DNA of 64,000 bases, taken from the NCBI RefSeq assembly GCF_014641595.1, contig NZ_BMIA01000001.1:2232426-2296425 (forward strand). The letters are read 5' to 3'. How positions within the stretch are numbered: position 1 is the stretch's first letter; every line of letters starts with the position of its first letter. A program made the translations under genes and the position numbers. Shown here one piece after another: positions 6,960-14,898 of the stretch. This DNA comes from Dyadobacter endophyticus. Its GTDB lineage: Bacteria > Bacteroidota > Bacteroidia > Cytophagales > Spirosomataceae. The notes under the pieces were generated by a model that made no database searches, had not been told where the DNA came from, and saw only the letters and a program-made list of their open reading frames with translations.

Positions 6960-9365
6960 ATGAAAACACCCCTACTCACCCTGGCCATCCTGGCCCTCAC
7001 CATGAATTTCCTGTCGGCCCAACATGTGCGCATTTCGGGGCTACTGATGGACTCCACGGCCAGTAAACCCGTCGAGTTCGCGACGGTGGCATTGCTGAAA
7101 GACGGGAAGATCACCGAAGGCGTTACCGCCGATGCCAAAGGCCGGTTTGTATTTGCCAAAGTCGCGCCAGGCGTGTACATTGTCCAGGCCTCCCTGATGG
7201 GCTACACCAGCAAAACCTTTGGTCCGGTACATGCCGACAAAGAAGATGTCGAAATCGGCGTGATCAAACTCGCCGCCGCGGCGCAAAACCTGAAAGAAGT
7301 GACCGTGAGCGAGCAGAAGGCCCTGTTCGAGGAGCGATCCGACAGGATGGTTTATAATGCGGAGAAAGACATTAGCATTAAAGGCGGGGACGCTACCGAT
7401 GTTTTGAAGAAGATACCGTCCATTGCGGTGGATATCGAAGGTAACGTACAGCTGCGTGGAAGCGGCAACATCAAGGTTCTCATCAACAACAAGCCTTCCA
7501 ACGTCGTTGCCCGAAGCGTTTCCGAAGCACTGAAACAGATTCCGGCCGACATTATCAAGCAAGTGGAAGTAATCACCTCGCCTTCTGCCAAATACGACGC
7601 GGAAGGAACGGCAGGCATCATTAATATTATTACCAAAAAGAATACACTGAAAGGCACCAACGGATCGATCAGCCCGAACTTCGGGCAATGGAACAACTGG
7701 CCGAATGCCAGCATCAGCCACCGCAACAAGGGCCTGACACTTTCTGCGAACGGCGGGTTCAGCAACTGGAAAAACAAACGCTACATGCAGCAGCTGCGCA
7801 CCTTCACCAACGGCGATACCGTCACCAACCAGGACCAGATGCAATGGATAAACGGCAGGGGAAAGAACTTCTACGGAACTTTCAATGCCGACCTGGATAT
7901 CGACTCGCTCAATCGCATCGGTGCAGGGATTAACTACTATAATGGCATCAATACCAACAGGTTCGACATTACTTTCGACGAAAGCAGCCAGGGCGTTTCC
8001 GGCCAGTACTTCCAACGCGATATGCGCCGGACCTACGACTGGCAGGGTGCGACGGTCAACTTCGATTATACCCGTTTGTTCAAGAAACCAAAACGGGAGC
8101 TCGCCTTGCTGATGATGTACTCTTTTGAAGGAGAGGACAGCGATTACGACTCCGACGTCGCAACCCGCGAGAATGCAGTGTACTACCGCGAAAAGAGTTA
8201 TAATATCAGCAATAATAAGGAAGGGACGATTCAGCTCGACTTCACCAACCCGCTCGACAGCATCAGCACGCTCGAAACCGGTACCAAAACCATTTTCCGC
8301 AAGATCCTGAGCGATTACCGCATATCCAGTGCCATCGACGGTTCCGACGATTTCCACGATATGCCACAGCAGGCCAACGTATTCGATTACGCCCAGCAGG
8401 TGACCTCCGCATACCTTGTTTATAACCGCACGCCGAAAAAGAAATGGGGTATCAACCTTGGCGCACGTTACGAGCACACGTTCATACAAGCCAACTTCCT
8501 GAACGGTACCGCGGCTTTTTCCAACAATTACGGAAACCTTATTCCGAGCGTGAGCCTGTCGCGGAGTCTTAAAAAGAACCAGCAGGTCAGGCTGAGCTAC
8601 ACCCAGCGCATTCAGCGGCCGCAGTTCTTTTTCCTCAACCCATATGTAAACCAGGCCGACTCCAAGAACCAATACGGTGGCAACCCGTACCTGAAACCCG
8701 AGCTGACGCACTCCGTGGAAGCGAATTACAGCGTATCGATCAAGCAGACAAGCATTAACGCGTCCTTTTTCCTGCGCCAGACCAACAACGCGATCGAGAG
8801 CATCAGCAGCGTCGACAGTACCGGCGTATTGAAACAGATTTTCCAGAATGTAGCCGAGAACTCCGCTTACGGCCTGAACCTGAGCGCCAATACGAAACTC
8901 ATGAAGCAATGGACCGTCAACGGCTCGCTGAACCTCTTTTATAATGTACTGGAAAGCGCCGAGCTCAAAACCCGCAACGCCGACTGGATGTACCGCATCA
9001 ACCTGAACTCGACAATCGATTTCGGCAAGGGCATCAAAGCGCAGCTCTTCGGGTTCTACAACTCGCCGCGCGTGAACCTTCAGGGTAGCTATGGCGGCTT
9101 TGGGTTCTATAATATTGTAATACAAAAAGAAGTGCTGAAGAAGAAAGGAACGATCGGGTTTGGCTATGACAATCCGTTCAACCGCAGAATACGGTGGAAA
9201 AACGATTTCGTAGGCGCCAACTTTGTGCAGACGCAGGACGTAGCCATGTACCGCCGCGGGTGGCGCCTCAACCTAAAATATGAATTCGGACAGGTGTCCG
9301 GTGGTCAGCGCCAGAAAAAACGGATCAGCAATGACGACAAGAAGTCTGGTGAAGGAAATAATTAA
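6960..9365 (+). CDS. Outer-membrane beta-barrel TonB-dependent receptor family protein
   Basis: An 801-aa outer-membrane protein. After a signal peptide (cleavage near LSAQ) comes a carboxypeptidase-regulatory-like domain (about 22-105, ISGLLMDSTASKPVEFATV), a plug-like region (about 125-220, with DVLKKIPSIAVDIEGNVQLRG and IINIITKK), then a long barrel rich in alternating aromatic residues ending KYEFGQ. The layout and the RYEHTFIQANF and RIQRPQFFFLNPYV motifs fit the OMP_b-brl_3 group of TonB-linked proteins in Bacteroidota. No SusD or substrate-specific enzyme is next to it, so the cargo is unknown. The C-terminus has a basic tail (QRQKKRISNDDKKSGEGNN) past the last strand. Confidence 0.9.
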   Translation: MKTPLLTLAILALTMNFLSAQHVRISGLLMDSTASKPVEFATVALLKDGKITEGVTADAKGRFVFAKVAPGVYIVQASLMGYTSKTFGPVHADKEDVEIGVIKLAAAAQNLKEVTVSEQKALFEERSDRMVYNAEKDISIKGGDATDVLKKIPSIAVDIEGNVQLRGSGNIKVLINNKPSNVVARSVSEALKQIPADIIKQVEVITSPSAKYDAEGTAGIINIITKKNTLKGTNGSISPNFGQWNNWPNASISHRNKGLTLSANGGFSNWKNKRYMQQLRTFTNGDTVTNQDQMQWINGRGKNFYGTFNADLDIDSLNRIGAGINYYNGINTNRFDITFDESSQGVSGQYFQRDMRRTYDWQGATVNFDYTRLFKKPKRELALLMMYSFEGEDSDYDSDVATRENAVYYREKSYNISNNKEGTIQLDFTNPLDSISTLETGTKTIFRKILSDYRISSAIDGSDDFHDMPQQANVFDYAQQVTSAYLVYNRTPKKKWGINLGARYEHTFIQANFLNGTAAFSNNYGNLIPSVSLSRSLKKNQQVRLSYTQRIQRPQFFFLNPYVNQADSKNQYGGNPYLKPELTHSVEANYSVSIKQTSINASFFLRQTNNAIESISSVDSTGVLKQIFQNVAENSAYGLNLSANTKLMKQWTVNGSLNLFYNVLESAELKTRNADWMYRINLNSTIDFGKGIKAQLFGFYNSPRVNLQGSYGGFGFYNIVIQKEVLKKKGTIGFGYDNPFNRRIRWKNDFVGANFVQTQDVAMYRRGWRLNLKYEFGQVSGGQRQKKRISNDDKKSGEGNN

Positions 9366-9397
9366 GGTTCAACAGTATTACTAAATCGGACAAAAAA

Positions 9398-9431
9398 GCC
9401 CGGGTTTCTCAAAAAACCCGGGTATTTTTTT
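9398..9431 (+). terminator. Rho-independent terminator
   Basis: The stem CCCGGGTTT (9399-9407) pairs with AAACCCGGG (9414-9422) and is followed by TATTTTTTT. The tail of this terminator doubles as the -33 element of the next promoter. Confidence 0.85.
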
Positions 9432-9476
9432 GGAAACCGTATGGTTTCATTTATATTTGGAAACCATACGGTTTCC
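9429..9476 (+). promoter_or_regulatory. Promoter with two palindromic operators for the ArsR/SRPBCC operon
   Basis: TTTG (9429-9432), then 19 nt, then TATATTTG (9452-9459) is an exact match to the Bacteroidota -33/-7 promoter. Two copies of an 18-bp palindrome flank the -7 box: GGAAACCGTATGGTTTCA (9432-9449) and GGAAACCATACGGTTTCC (9459-9476). Their centres are 27 bp apart and one is the reverse complement of the other but for the last base. The first fills the spacer and the second covers the start site, so binding by the ArsR protein encoded 29 bp downstream should block transcription (inference). Confidence 0.75.
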
Positions 9477-9504
9477 ATTTTATTTTCCATTAGTTGTAAA
9501 ACCC

Positions 9505-9837
9505 ATGAACCAGACGCGGCGCGATGTTTTTCAGGCTATTTCGGACCCTACCCGTCGGGAGATCATCCATTTGCTCGCCCGGCGGACGCTCAATCTGAAC
9601 AACGTCGCCGATCATTTCACGATCAGCCGGCCGGCTGTTGCGAAACACATCCGCATACTCACCGAATGCGGACTCGTCGTTGTCCGGACCCGTGGCCGCG
9701 AAACCTTCTGCGAGGCCGATTTGAAGGGCCTTAAACAGGTTTCGGAATGGGCCAATACCTACCAGGAATTCTGGAATAATAAGCTGGACGCACTCGAACG
9801 CTTCCTGGACGAAAACCCTTCGGATGAAAACCTCTGA
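9505..9837 (+). CDS. ArsR-family winged-helix repressor
   Basis: A 110-aa winged-helix regulator. The sequence shows FQAISDPTRREIIHLLA, the recognition region ISRPAVAKHIRIL and the wing GLVVVRTRGRETFCEAD. The C-terminus (EFWNNKLDALERFLDEN) is the helix typical of the ArsR subgroup that is encoded beside SRPBCC proteins. No metal-binding Cys motif is seen. I chose the ATG at 9505 (MNQTRRDV) because translation from further upstream would run through the operators. It is followed 20 bp later by the SRPBCC gene; the two probably form an autorepressed operon. Confidence 0.93.
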   Translation: MNQTRRDVFQAISDPTRREIIHLLARRTLNLNNVADHFTISRPAVAKHIRILTECGLVVVRTRGRETFCEADLKGLKQVSEWANTYQEFWNNKLDALERFLDENPSDENL

Positions 9838-9857
9838 ACTTTTAACCCATAACAACT

Positions 9858-10289
9858 ATGGCTTTTGAACCTTTTGTTTTAGAAAGAGTACTGAATGCCC
9901 CGCCGGCGCGCGTGTGGAGAGCTCTTACCGACGCGGGCCAGATGAAAAAATGGTATTTCGATATCCCGGAATTTAAAGCGGAAACCGGCTTCGAGTTCGA
10001 ATTTACAGCCGGAAGCGAGGAACGGCAATACCGCCATCTCTGCAAGGTCACAGAGGCTGAGCCGAACCGGAAACTCGCCTATTCCTGGCGCTACGCCGAC
10101 TATCCCGGCGACTCCGAAGTAAGTTTCGAGCTGATCCCCGAGGGTGATAAAACCCGACTGCGCCTCACGCACAAGGGCCTTCATACCTTCCCGAAAGACC
10201 ATCCCGATTTCAGACCCGAAAGCTTCTCTGCGGGCTGGAACCACATTATCGGGAAGAGCCTGGCCGAGTTTGTCGAGCAGGAAGGTTAA
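9858..10289 (+). CDS. SRPBCC/AHSA1-domain protein
   Basis: A 143-aa START-like domain protein of the activator-of-Hsp90 homologue 1 family. Hallmarks are the first strand and helix (RVLNAPPARVWRALTDAGQMKKWYFD), SYSWRY-like centre (LAYSWRYADYPGD) and the closing helix SFSAGWNHIIGKSLAEFVEQ. Such proteins bind small hydrophobic ligands, but the ligand here is unknown. It is the second gene of the ArsR operon and probably the target controlled by that repressor. Its stop overlaps the convergent SDR gene stop by 4 bp. Confidence 0.9.
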   Translation: MAFEPFVLERVLNAPPARVWRALTDAGQMKKWYFDIPEFKAETGFEFEFTAGSEERQYRHLCKVTEAEPNRKLAYSWRYADYPGDSEVSFELIPEGDKTRLRLTHKGLHTFPKDHPDFRPESFSAGWNHIIGKSLAEFVEQEG

Positions 10290-11332
10290 GGAATTACCTT
10301 TTCGGCACGCAACTGATCGAATATGCGGTAGAACATTTGTTCGGTATCCGCATATTCGTGAAAGCCCAGCCGCCTGGCCTTGGAACCGTCTGCGAGAAAA
10401 TCATAATTCCAGGAAAAGACGAAATCTCCGAATGGCCAGGCGGACAATGCTTTGTAGCCATATTGCAATCCATGGCGCTCGCGCAGCGCTTCCCACACCG
10501 GCGCCTTGTCGCGCATGACCTCCGCGAGGGGGAGTTGCACGGGCGAAGCGGTTTCCAATCCGAAATAGCGACCAAGCTTAGGCCACATTTCTTCCCAGCG
10601 AAACAGGTCGCCGTTGTTGATATTAAACGCCTGATTCACGGCTTCCGGCGTAGTAGCGGCCCACACGGTGGCTTTGGCCAGCAAATCCGCGTCGGTTAGC
10701 TCGATCAACGGATGATAGGCGCCCGGCTTTCCCGGAAACCGGAAAGGCACATTCAATTCCTTGCTAATGGAAGCATAAACGGCAATCAGCGACACCAGAT
10801 TGAGCGGGTTACCGGGTGCAAAACCACCCACCACCGACGGCCTGATAGCCGACCAGTTCCATTGCTTGCCTTCCTGCGCCAAAGTAATGTACCGTTGCTG
10901 TTCCGTCATAAATTCGGGAAGCATAATAGGCGGGTCGTCCTCCCGTGCGGGCGTCCTGAACGGCCCCAGATGCGCGCCGTACACTTTATAGCCCTGCATG
11001 AAACTGACATGTTCCAGTTTGGGCGACACTTTTTCGATAGTTTCCACCACGTTCCTGAACATGGCCATGTTGGGCGCTACCAGTTCGGCCCAGGTCGGCT
11101 TGTCCTGATAGGCCGTATAAAAAACGTGGGTTACCCGGTCCAATGCTCCAAATTTGGCTGCTACATCCGCCTCGTCGAGCAAATCGACTATAATGGTTTC
11201 GACATTTCCCGGCAGCGGCTTTCTCGATGTTCCTATTACTTTCCAATCGGGCAGCGATTGCAAATAGGCTGTCAGGTTTTTACCGATTACCCCGCTTGCT
11301 CCCACGACCAATGCTGTTTTTAGCTTTTCCAT
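10286..11332 (-). CDS. NAD(P)-dependent SDR oxidoreductase, PRISE-like
   Basis: A 348-aa atypical short-chain dehydrogenase. The N-terminal Rossmann motif is VVGASGVIGKNL, followed by an Arg-bearing TSRKP loop that suggests NADPH use. The HVFYTAYQDKPTW and MQGYKVYGAHLGPF stretches resemble the progesterone-5beta-reductase/iridoid-synthase-like (PRISE) group, which reduces enones. It lies 6 bp downstream of a quinone reductase gene on the same strand, so the two are likely one operon for reduction of electrophilic compounds, probably controlled by the divergent LysR gene. The substrate is not known. Confidence 0.85.
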   Translation of the reverse strand: MEKLKTALVVGASGVIGKNLTAYLQSLPDWKVIGTSRKPLPGNVETIIVDLLDEADVAAKFGALDRVTHVFYTAYQDKPTWAELVAPNMAMFRNVVETIEKVSPKLEHVSFMQGYKVYGAHLGPFRTPAREDDPPIMLPEFMTEQQRYITLAQEGKQWNWSAIRPSVVGGFAPGNPLNLVSLIAVYASISKELNVPFRFPGKPGAYHPLIELTDADLLAKATVWAATTPEAVNQAFNINNGDLFRWEEMWPKLGRYFGLETASPVQLPLAEVMRDKAPVWEALRERHGLQYGYKALSAWPFGDFVFSWNYDFLADGSKARRLGFHEYADTEQMFYRIFDQLRAEKVIP

Positions 11333-11338
11333 GGCCCG

Positions 11339-11962
11339 TTACGCTTGATATGCTATTTCCTGATTACTGAATATACCTTCCAAATGCGCCAGGTATTGAT
11401 TCTTGTATGCATCGACACGCTCGGGCGTCGCGTTCTTTTCGAGATCGTGGAAATGCATGCCGTCCAGCTGCGCTAATCCTGCAAACGCATTCATCCGGTG
11501 AAAACCGAACATCACACCTTCATCCACCGAGTGTTCGCGGAAGAACTCGCCCGGTAATGTGAATGCCGTTTCCGGAGCGTTCCAGGTGGTGGTGAGCATG
11601 TATTTGCGGCCGTGGAGCATTCCGCCGGTGCCGTAGTTGATCGCCGGATTATCGGTTTTGCGGCCGTCGCTTCGATAAATGCCTTTGCGGTGGCCTGCGG
11701 TGAAGACGATGTCGATGTATTCTTTCAATTTATAAGGCATCGAGAACCACCATATAGGCGTATGGTATACGACCACATCGGCCCAAACGAATTTCTTCAC
11801 TTCCTCATCCGGGTCGTAGGACTCGTTAATGTCTGTTACTTGCAGCTCAAAGCCGTTTTCTTCCGTAAAATAGGATTGGTCAAGTCCGGTCAGTGTATGA
11901 TTAAATTTCCCTCCGGAATGCGCAAAATGCTGACCGCCGTTGATGACAAATATCTTTTTCAT
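11339..11962 (-). CDS. MdaB-like NAD(P)H quinone oxidoreductase
   Basis: A 207-aa flavodoxin-fold reductase. The start MKKIFVINGGQHFAHSGG followed by FNHTLTG is the MdaB signature, and YHTPIWWFSMPYKLKEYID carries the flavin-contact region. The family reduces quinones with two electrons using FAD and NADPH. It is the first gene of a two-gene minus-strand operon with the SDR, transcribed divergently from the LysR regulator (97 bp between starts), a classic layout for regulator and target. Confidence 0.9.
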   Translation of the reverse strand: MKKIFVINGGQHFAHSGGKFNHTLTGLDQSYFTEENGFELQVTDINESYDPDEEVKKFVWADVVVYHTPIWWFSMPYKLKEYIDIVFTAGHRKGIYRSDGRKTDNPAINYGTGGMLHGRKYMLTTTWNAPETAFTLPGEFFREHSVDEGVMFGFHRMNAFAGLAQLDGMHFHDLEKNATPERVDAYKNQYLAHLEGIFSNQEIAYQA

Positions 11963-12028
11963 GTTCTGTTTGATTTTGATGCTACAAATTTCCGGCAGCT
12001 TAACTCATTATCAAAATAACTTAAATTG

Positions 12029-12036
12029 TATATTTG
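12029..12036 (+). promoter_or_regulatory. Predicted -7 element for the LysR gene
   Basis: TATATTTG is an exact TAnnTTTG match 24 bp before the lysR start codon. No good -33 TTG lies at the right distance. A LysR-type operator may sit in the surrounding 97-bp divergent spacer but I could not single it out. Confidence 0.35.
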
Positions 12037-12059
12037 TATCATAAAACTTATAGAAAGGT

Positions 12060-12983
12060 ATGGTACTCAATCTGGAATGGCTCCGCACTTTCAAGGCGAT
12101 CTATGAAACGGGGACGCTCTCGGCGGCGGCCCAGGAGCTTTTTATATCGCAACCAGGCGTAAGCCTGCATTTAAACTCACTGGAAGCCTATACCGGGCAC
12201 AAACTGTTCGACCGGTCGCCGCGGAAAATGGTACCAACCGAGAAGGGAAAGGTATTATACAACTTCGTGCTCGACCCACTGCGCAAGCTGGAAGCCGTGG
12301 AACAGCATTTTCATAAAAGCTCCAAGTCCGAGCGGCCGACGATCAGCGTCGGGATGTGTTTTGAAACATTCCAGTACACGCTCGAAGAGCATATTGCCTC
12401 ATTGCCGTTTAACCTCATTATTAAATTCGGCGAATACCCGCAAATGCAGCAGGACCTCGACAACGGCCTGCTCGACCTGATCGTCACGCCACAGCAGGGC
12501 AGCCAGCAAAACCTGGTTTACAAGCCATTTTCCAAAGAAAGGATTGTGCTCATCGCTGGTAATCAGACCGACATCGACCCGCTGATCGATCTGCTCGGCC
12601 AGCCGAATAAGACGGAAGCCGCCAACTGGCTCAAACAGCAGATCTGGTACAGCACGGCTGCCGACATGGAGCATTTGAAGAATTTCTGGCTGAAAAATTT
12701 CGAGCAGCACCCCGATTTCCGCCCTAATTACATTGTCCCCAACATTTGCTCCATCATCCGTTGCCTCAGCGACGGCGAGGGCTTCTCGATCGTCCCGCAT
12801 TTCCTATGCGTGGAGGCCATGGAAGCCGCGCAGATCCAGCTCGTATGGGAAGGCAGCACGCCGCTGGAAAACACGCTGTATTTCGGGACAAGGAAAAAGA
12901 CCATTTATCAAAAGGAGATCGAGCAGTTGCAGGAGCTGTTTGTGAGCAAATGGAAAGCTCCGGAAGCCATAGCATTGGCCTGA
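12060..12983 (+). CDS. LysR-family transcriptional regulator
   Basis: A 307-aa regulator with an N-terminal winged helix (residues 3-62: LEWLRTFKAIYETGTLSAAA, then LFISQPGVSLHLNSLE and LFDRSPRKMVPTEKG) and a C-terminal substrate-binding domain (about 90-295). It is divergent from the mdaB-like/SDR operon and likely activates it in response to a ligand, by analogy with LysR regulators of quinone reductases. The inducer is unknown. Confidence 0.92.
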   Translation: MVLNLEWLRTFKAIYETGTLSAAAQELFISQPGVSLHLNSLEAYTGHKLFDRSPRKMVPTEKGKVLYNFVLDPLRKLEAVEQHFHKSSKSERPTISVGMCFETFQYTLEEHIASLPFNLIIKFGEYPQMQQDLDNGLLDLIVTPQQGSQQNLVYKPFSKERIVLIAGNQTDIDPLIDLLGQPNKTEAANWLKQQIWYSTAADMEHLKNFWLKNFEQHPDFRPNYIVPNICSIIRCLSDGEGFSIVPHFLCVEAMEAAQIQLVWEGSTPLENTLYFGTRKKTIYQKEIEQLQELFVSKWKAPEAIALA

Positions 12984-12990
12984 GTTAATA

Positions 12991-13024
12991 CAAAAATCCC
13001 CGCCCGGGATAAACCGGACGGGGC
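12991..13024 (-). terminator. Terminator of the ohr gene
   Basis: Stem CCCCG (12998-13002) with CGGGG (13019-13023), extended by an inner CCGG/CCGG pair. On the minus strand it is followed by TTTTTG, so it ends the ohr transcript. On the plus strand no T run follows the hairpin, though it may also slow lysR read-through. Confidence 0.65.
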
Positions 13025-13051
13025 TGTCGAGGAAGTACTGTACTTAACCTA

Positions 13052-13504
13052 TCAGATACTCACGTTAATAGTGACGTTGATATTCCCCCGCGTCGCTTTG
13101 GAATAAGGACAAGTCTGGTGCGCCGATTCGATCAGAATGCGGGCAGTTTCTTCGTCCAGGCCGGGCAGGCTTACATTCAGGCGGGCTTGCAGGAAATATT
13201 CGGCCTTAGTGAGACCCAGGTCTACCTCTGCATCCACCGCTGTACCTTCCGGCAAAGCAACTTTTTTCTTCGCGGCTGCTATGCCGATTGCCCCGATAAA
13301 ACATGCTGACCAGCCCGCGGCAAAAAGCTGCTCAGGATTGGTACCAGCGCCATTGGAGCCCGGTGATGACAATTTAATGTCCAGATTACCATCCGAACTG
13401 CGTGAAACGCCGTCGCGGCCGCCAGAGGTGTGGGTTTTCCCTGTATAGAGAACTTTATCGATGGTGGTATTACCTGCTACTTGAGCGATTTCGATTGTTT
13501 CCAT
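13052..13504 (-). CDS. ohr: Organic hydroperoxide resistance protein (Ohr/OsmC family)
   Basis: A 150-aa peroxidase that reduces organic hydroperoxides with a reactive Cys pair and lipoyl-type reductant. The N-terminus VLYTGKTHTSGGRDG is Ohr-type rather than OsmC-type. Catalytic cysteines are visible in AAGWSACFIGAI (about residue 63) and AHQTCPYSKATRGN (about 131), and GTNPEQLFAAG is present. It is a single gene with its own terminator. No MarR-type OhrR is next to it, so its regulator is elsewhere. Confidence 0.95.
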   Translation of the reverse strand: METIEIAQVAGNTTIDKVLYTGKTHTSGGRDGVSRSSDGNLDIKLSSPGSNGAGTNPEQLFAAGWSACFIGAIGIAAAKKKVALPEGTAVDAEVDLGLTKAEYFLQARLNVSLPGLDEETARILIESAHQTCPYSKATRGNINVTINVSI

Positions 13505-13702
13505 GATTTTGACCGGGTCGCCGGTACGATTAAATTAAAGTTTGATTTTGTAGTCTTTTAATAGTTTGCAATTCTGCGCAAAATCAGCGTTTCCGCTGCG
13601 ATTTCTGATACAAATAGACTACAATTCCGTCGCACCCAACACCGCAAAATAACCCGACTGGACAGATTGAAAGCCCAACTGGACAAAGAACGTCGCGAGC
13701 TC

Positions 13703-13748
13703 GGCAATTTCAGTCTGAGCCGCCCCGTCCGCTCAGACTGAAATTGCC
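13703..13748. repeat. 18-bp perfect inverted repeat
   Basis: GGCAATTTCAGTCTGAGC (13703-13720) is the exact reverse complement of 13731-13748, with a 10-nt loop. No T run follows in either direction, so it is not a standard terminator. It abuts the pyrimidine tract directly. Confidence 0.9.
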
Positions 13749-13818
13749 CTTCCTCCCCTTCCTCCTTCCTCCTTCCTCCCTTCCTCCCTTCCTCCCTTCC
13801 TCCCTTCCTCCCTCCCCC
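13747..13818 (+). repeat. 72-nt pure pyrimidine tract
   Basis: An uninterrupted run of C and T built from CTTCCTCC-like units, such as repeated CCCTTCCT. Such tracts can form triplex DNA and slip during replication. The same combination, hairpin then CCTTTCC/CTCC tract, occurs in the same relative orientation on the minus strand at the right edge of the window. Confidence 0.9.
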
Positions 13819-13909
13819 GTCCATTCCAGCCCCGAATATGTCCAGTTCGGCCCGAATCCAATTCCCCACGACGGCTCCTAACCCTACTTTTGAGAAAAAA
13901 CAAACCGCA

Positions 13910-14854
13910 ATGAAGACCCTGAAACACCACACATTCCGCAACATTGCAGCCGTGCTCGCAGGCATCTTTTTCACGAGTTTCGTTGTATTGCAGGTTAATA
14001 GCCCAGAGATCGAAAATCCGCCCGTAACGTCGGAATTTCACGGACCGGAAGAGGTAACCCGCATTCTGAAACGCTCGTGCTACGATTGCCATTCCAACGA
14101 AACCAACCTGCGCTGGTACGACAAGGTCGCACCGTTCTCCTACAAAGTCGCTGCCGACGTCGAGGAAGCCCGCAAACGGTTCAATTTTTCGGAATGGGAC
14201 AGCATTCCCAAGGGCGAGCAGGAAGGCAAGCTCTGGTACATTGTCAATATGATCGAGGCCGGCCGGATGCCGCTACCTGAGTACACAGCCACACACCCGT
14301 CCGCAAAAGTGACGCCTGCGGAGCTTACTGTCCTGAAAAACTACGTGACCAGCATATCGCAAAAGCATTATGCCACCGGAGACACAGCCAAGATCGTTGA
14401 CAAGCCTAAAGTCGCAAACGTGCCAACCTCCGTCATTGGCATTCGCTATTTCGATGATTACAAAAACTGGAAGGTGATTAGCACCACAGGCCGTCCCGAC
14501 AATGGTACCTCACGCATAATCTACGGAAACGACATTGCCGTGAAAGCCCTGGAAGAAAACGACATCCTTCCCTGGCCCGACGGTGCGGTGATCGTGAAAG
14601 TAGTTTGGAACAGCCAGGCACCCGACGCCGACGGCAATGTAAAACCCGGCAACTTCAACAACGTCCAGATGATGGTCCGCGACGCGAAAAAGTTTGCCGG
14701 AACCGAAGGCTGGGGCTTCGCCCGGTTCGGCGGGCTTGATTTGAAACCCTACGGCAAGACGACCGCATTCGCGACCAGCTGCATCAATTGCCACCAGTTG
14801 GCCAAGGGAACCGGGTTCGTATTCGACATTCCGACCAAACCGGCTCAGCGGTGA
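13910..14854 (+). CDS. Haem-binding domain plus cytochrome P460 domain protein
   Basis: A 314-aa exported haem protein. After a membrane/signal segment (about 8-30) comes a haem-binding domain with SCYDCHSNETNLRWYDK, whose CxxCH attaches haem covalently, and a MIEAGRMPLPEY region with a likely axial Met. The C-terminal half is a cytochrome P460 domain with RIIYGNDIAVKA and VVKVVW-like strands, closed by a second haem motif SCINCHQ near residue 290. P460 proteins oxidise small nitrogen compounds or detoxify NO; the real substrate here is unknown. The ATG at 13910 is preferred because the frame upstream of it lacks a signal sequence. DUF1223 and a P460-like lipoprotein follow. Confidence 0.88.
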   Translation: MKTLKHHTFRNIAAVLAGIFFTSFVVLQVNSPEIENPPVTSEFHGPEEVTRILKRSCYDCHSNETNLRWYDKVAPFSYKVAADVEEARKRFNFSEWDSIPKGEQEGKLWYIVNMIEAGRMPLPEYTATHPSAKVTPAELTVLKNYVTSISQKHYATGDTAKIVDKPKVANVPTSVIGIRYFDDYKNWKVISTTGRPDNGTSRIIYGNDIAVKALEENDILPWPDGAVIVKVVWNSQAPDADGNVKPGNFNNVQMMVRDAKKFAGTEGWGFARFGGLDLKPYGKTTAFATSCINCHQLAKGTGFVFDIPTKPAQR

Positions 14855-14863
14855 CAGCCTGAA

Positions 14864-14898
14864 CATTCACTCATTCAAAACTCAATCATTCACTCATT
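14864..14898 (+). repeat. 12-bp direct repeat before the DUF1223 gene
   Basis: CATTCACTCATT occurs at 14864-14875 and 14887-14898, 11 nt apart, the second copy touching the ATG at 14899. It may be a small duplication in the leader or a translation-control site; function unknown. Confidence 0.6.

Larger units (their letters stand above)
13505..13909. other. 405-bp region without a gene, carrying structured repeats
   Basis: This divergent spacer between ohr and the cytochrome gene contains the 18-bp inverted repeat and the 72-nt pure pyrimidine tract listed separately. Open frames here on both strands are low-complexity products of the tract (Gly/Arg/Lys/Glu-rich) and are not credible genes. 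Confidence 0.7.

Noticed and set aside
7041..9125. 694-codon open frame on the minus strand inside the TonB receptor gene
   Set aside because: It is antisense to a clear receptor with signal peptide and barrel; long antisense frames arise from codon bias in this GC range and the peptide shows no domain.
13747..13818. CRISPR or tandem-repeat array
   Set aside because: No regular spacer-repeat structure; it is a simple pyrimidine tract.
13558..14092. Minus-strand frames spanning the pyrimidine tract
   Set aside because: Gly/Arg/Lys/Glu-rich products of the low-complexity tract, antisense to the cytochrome gene.
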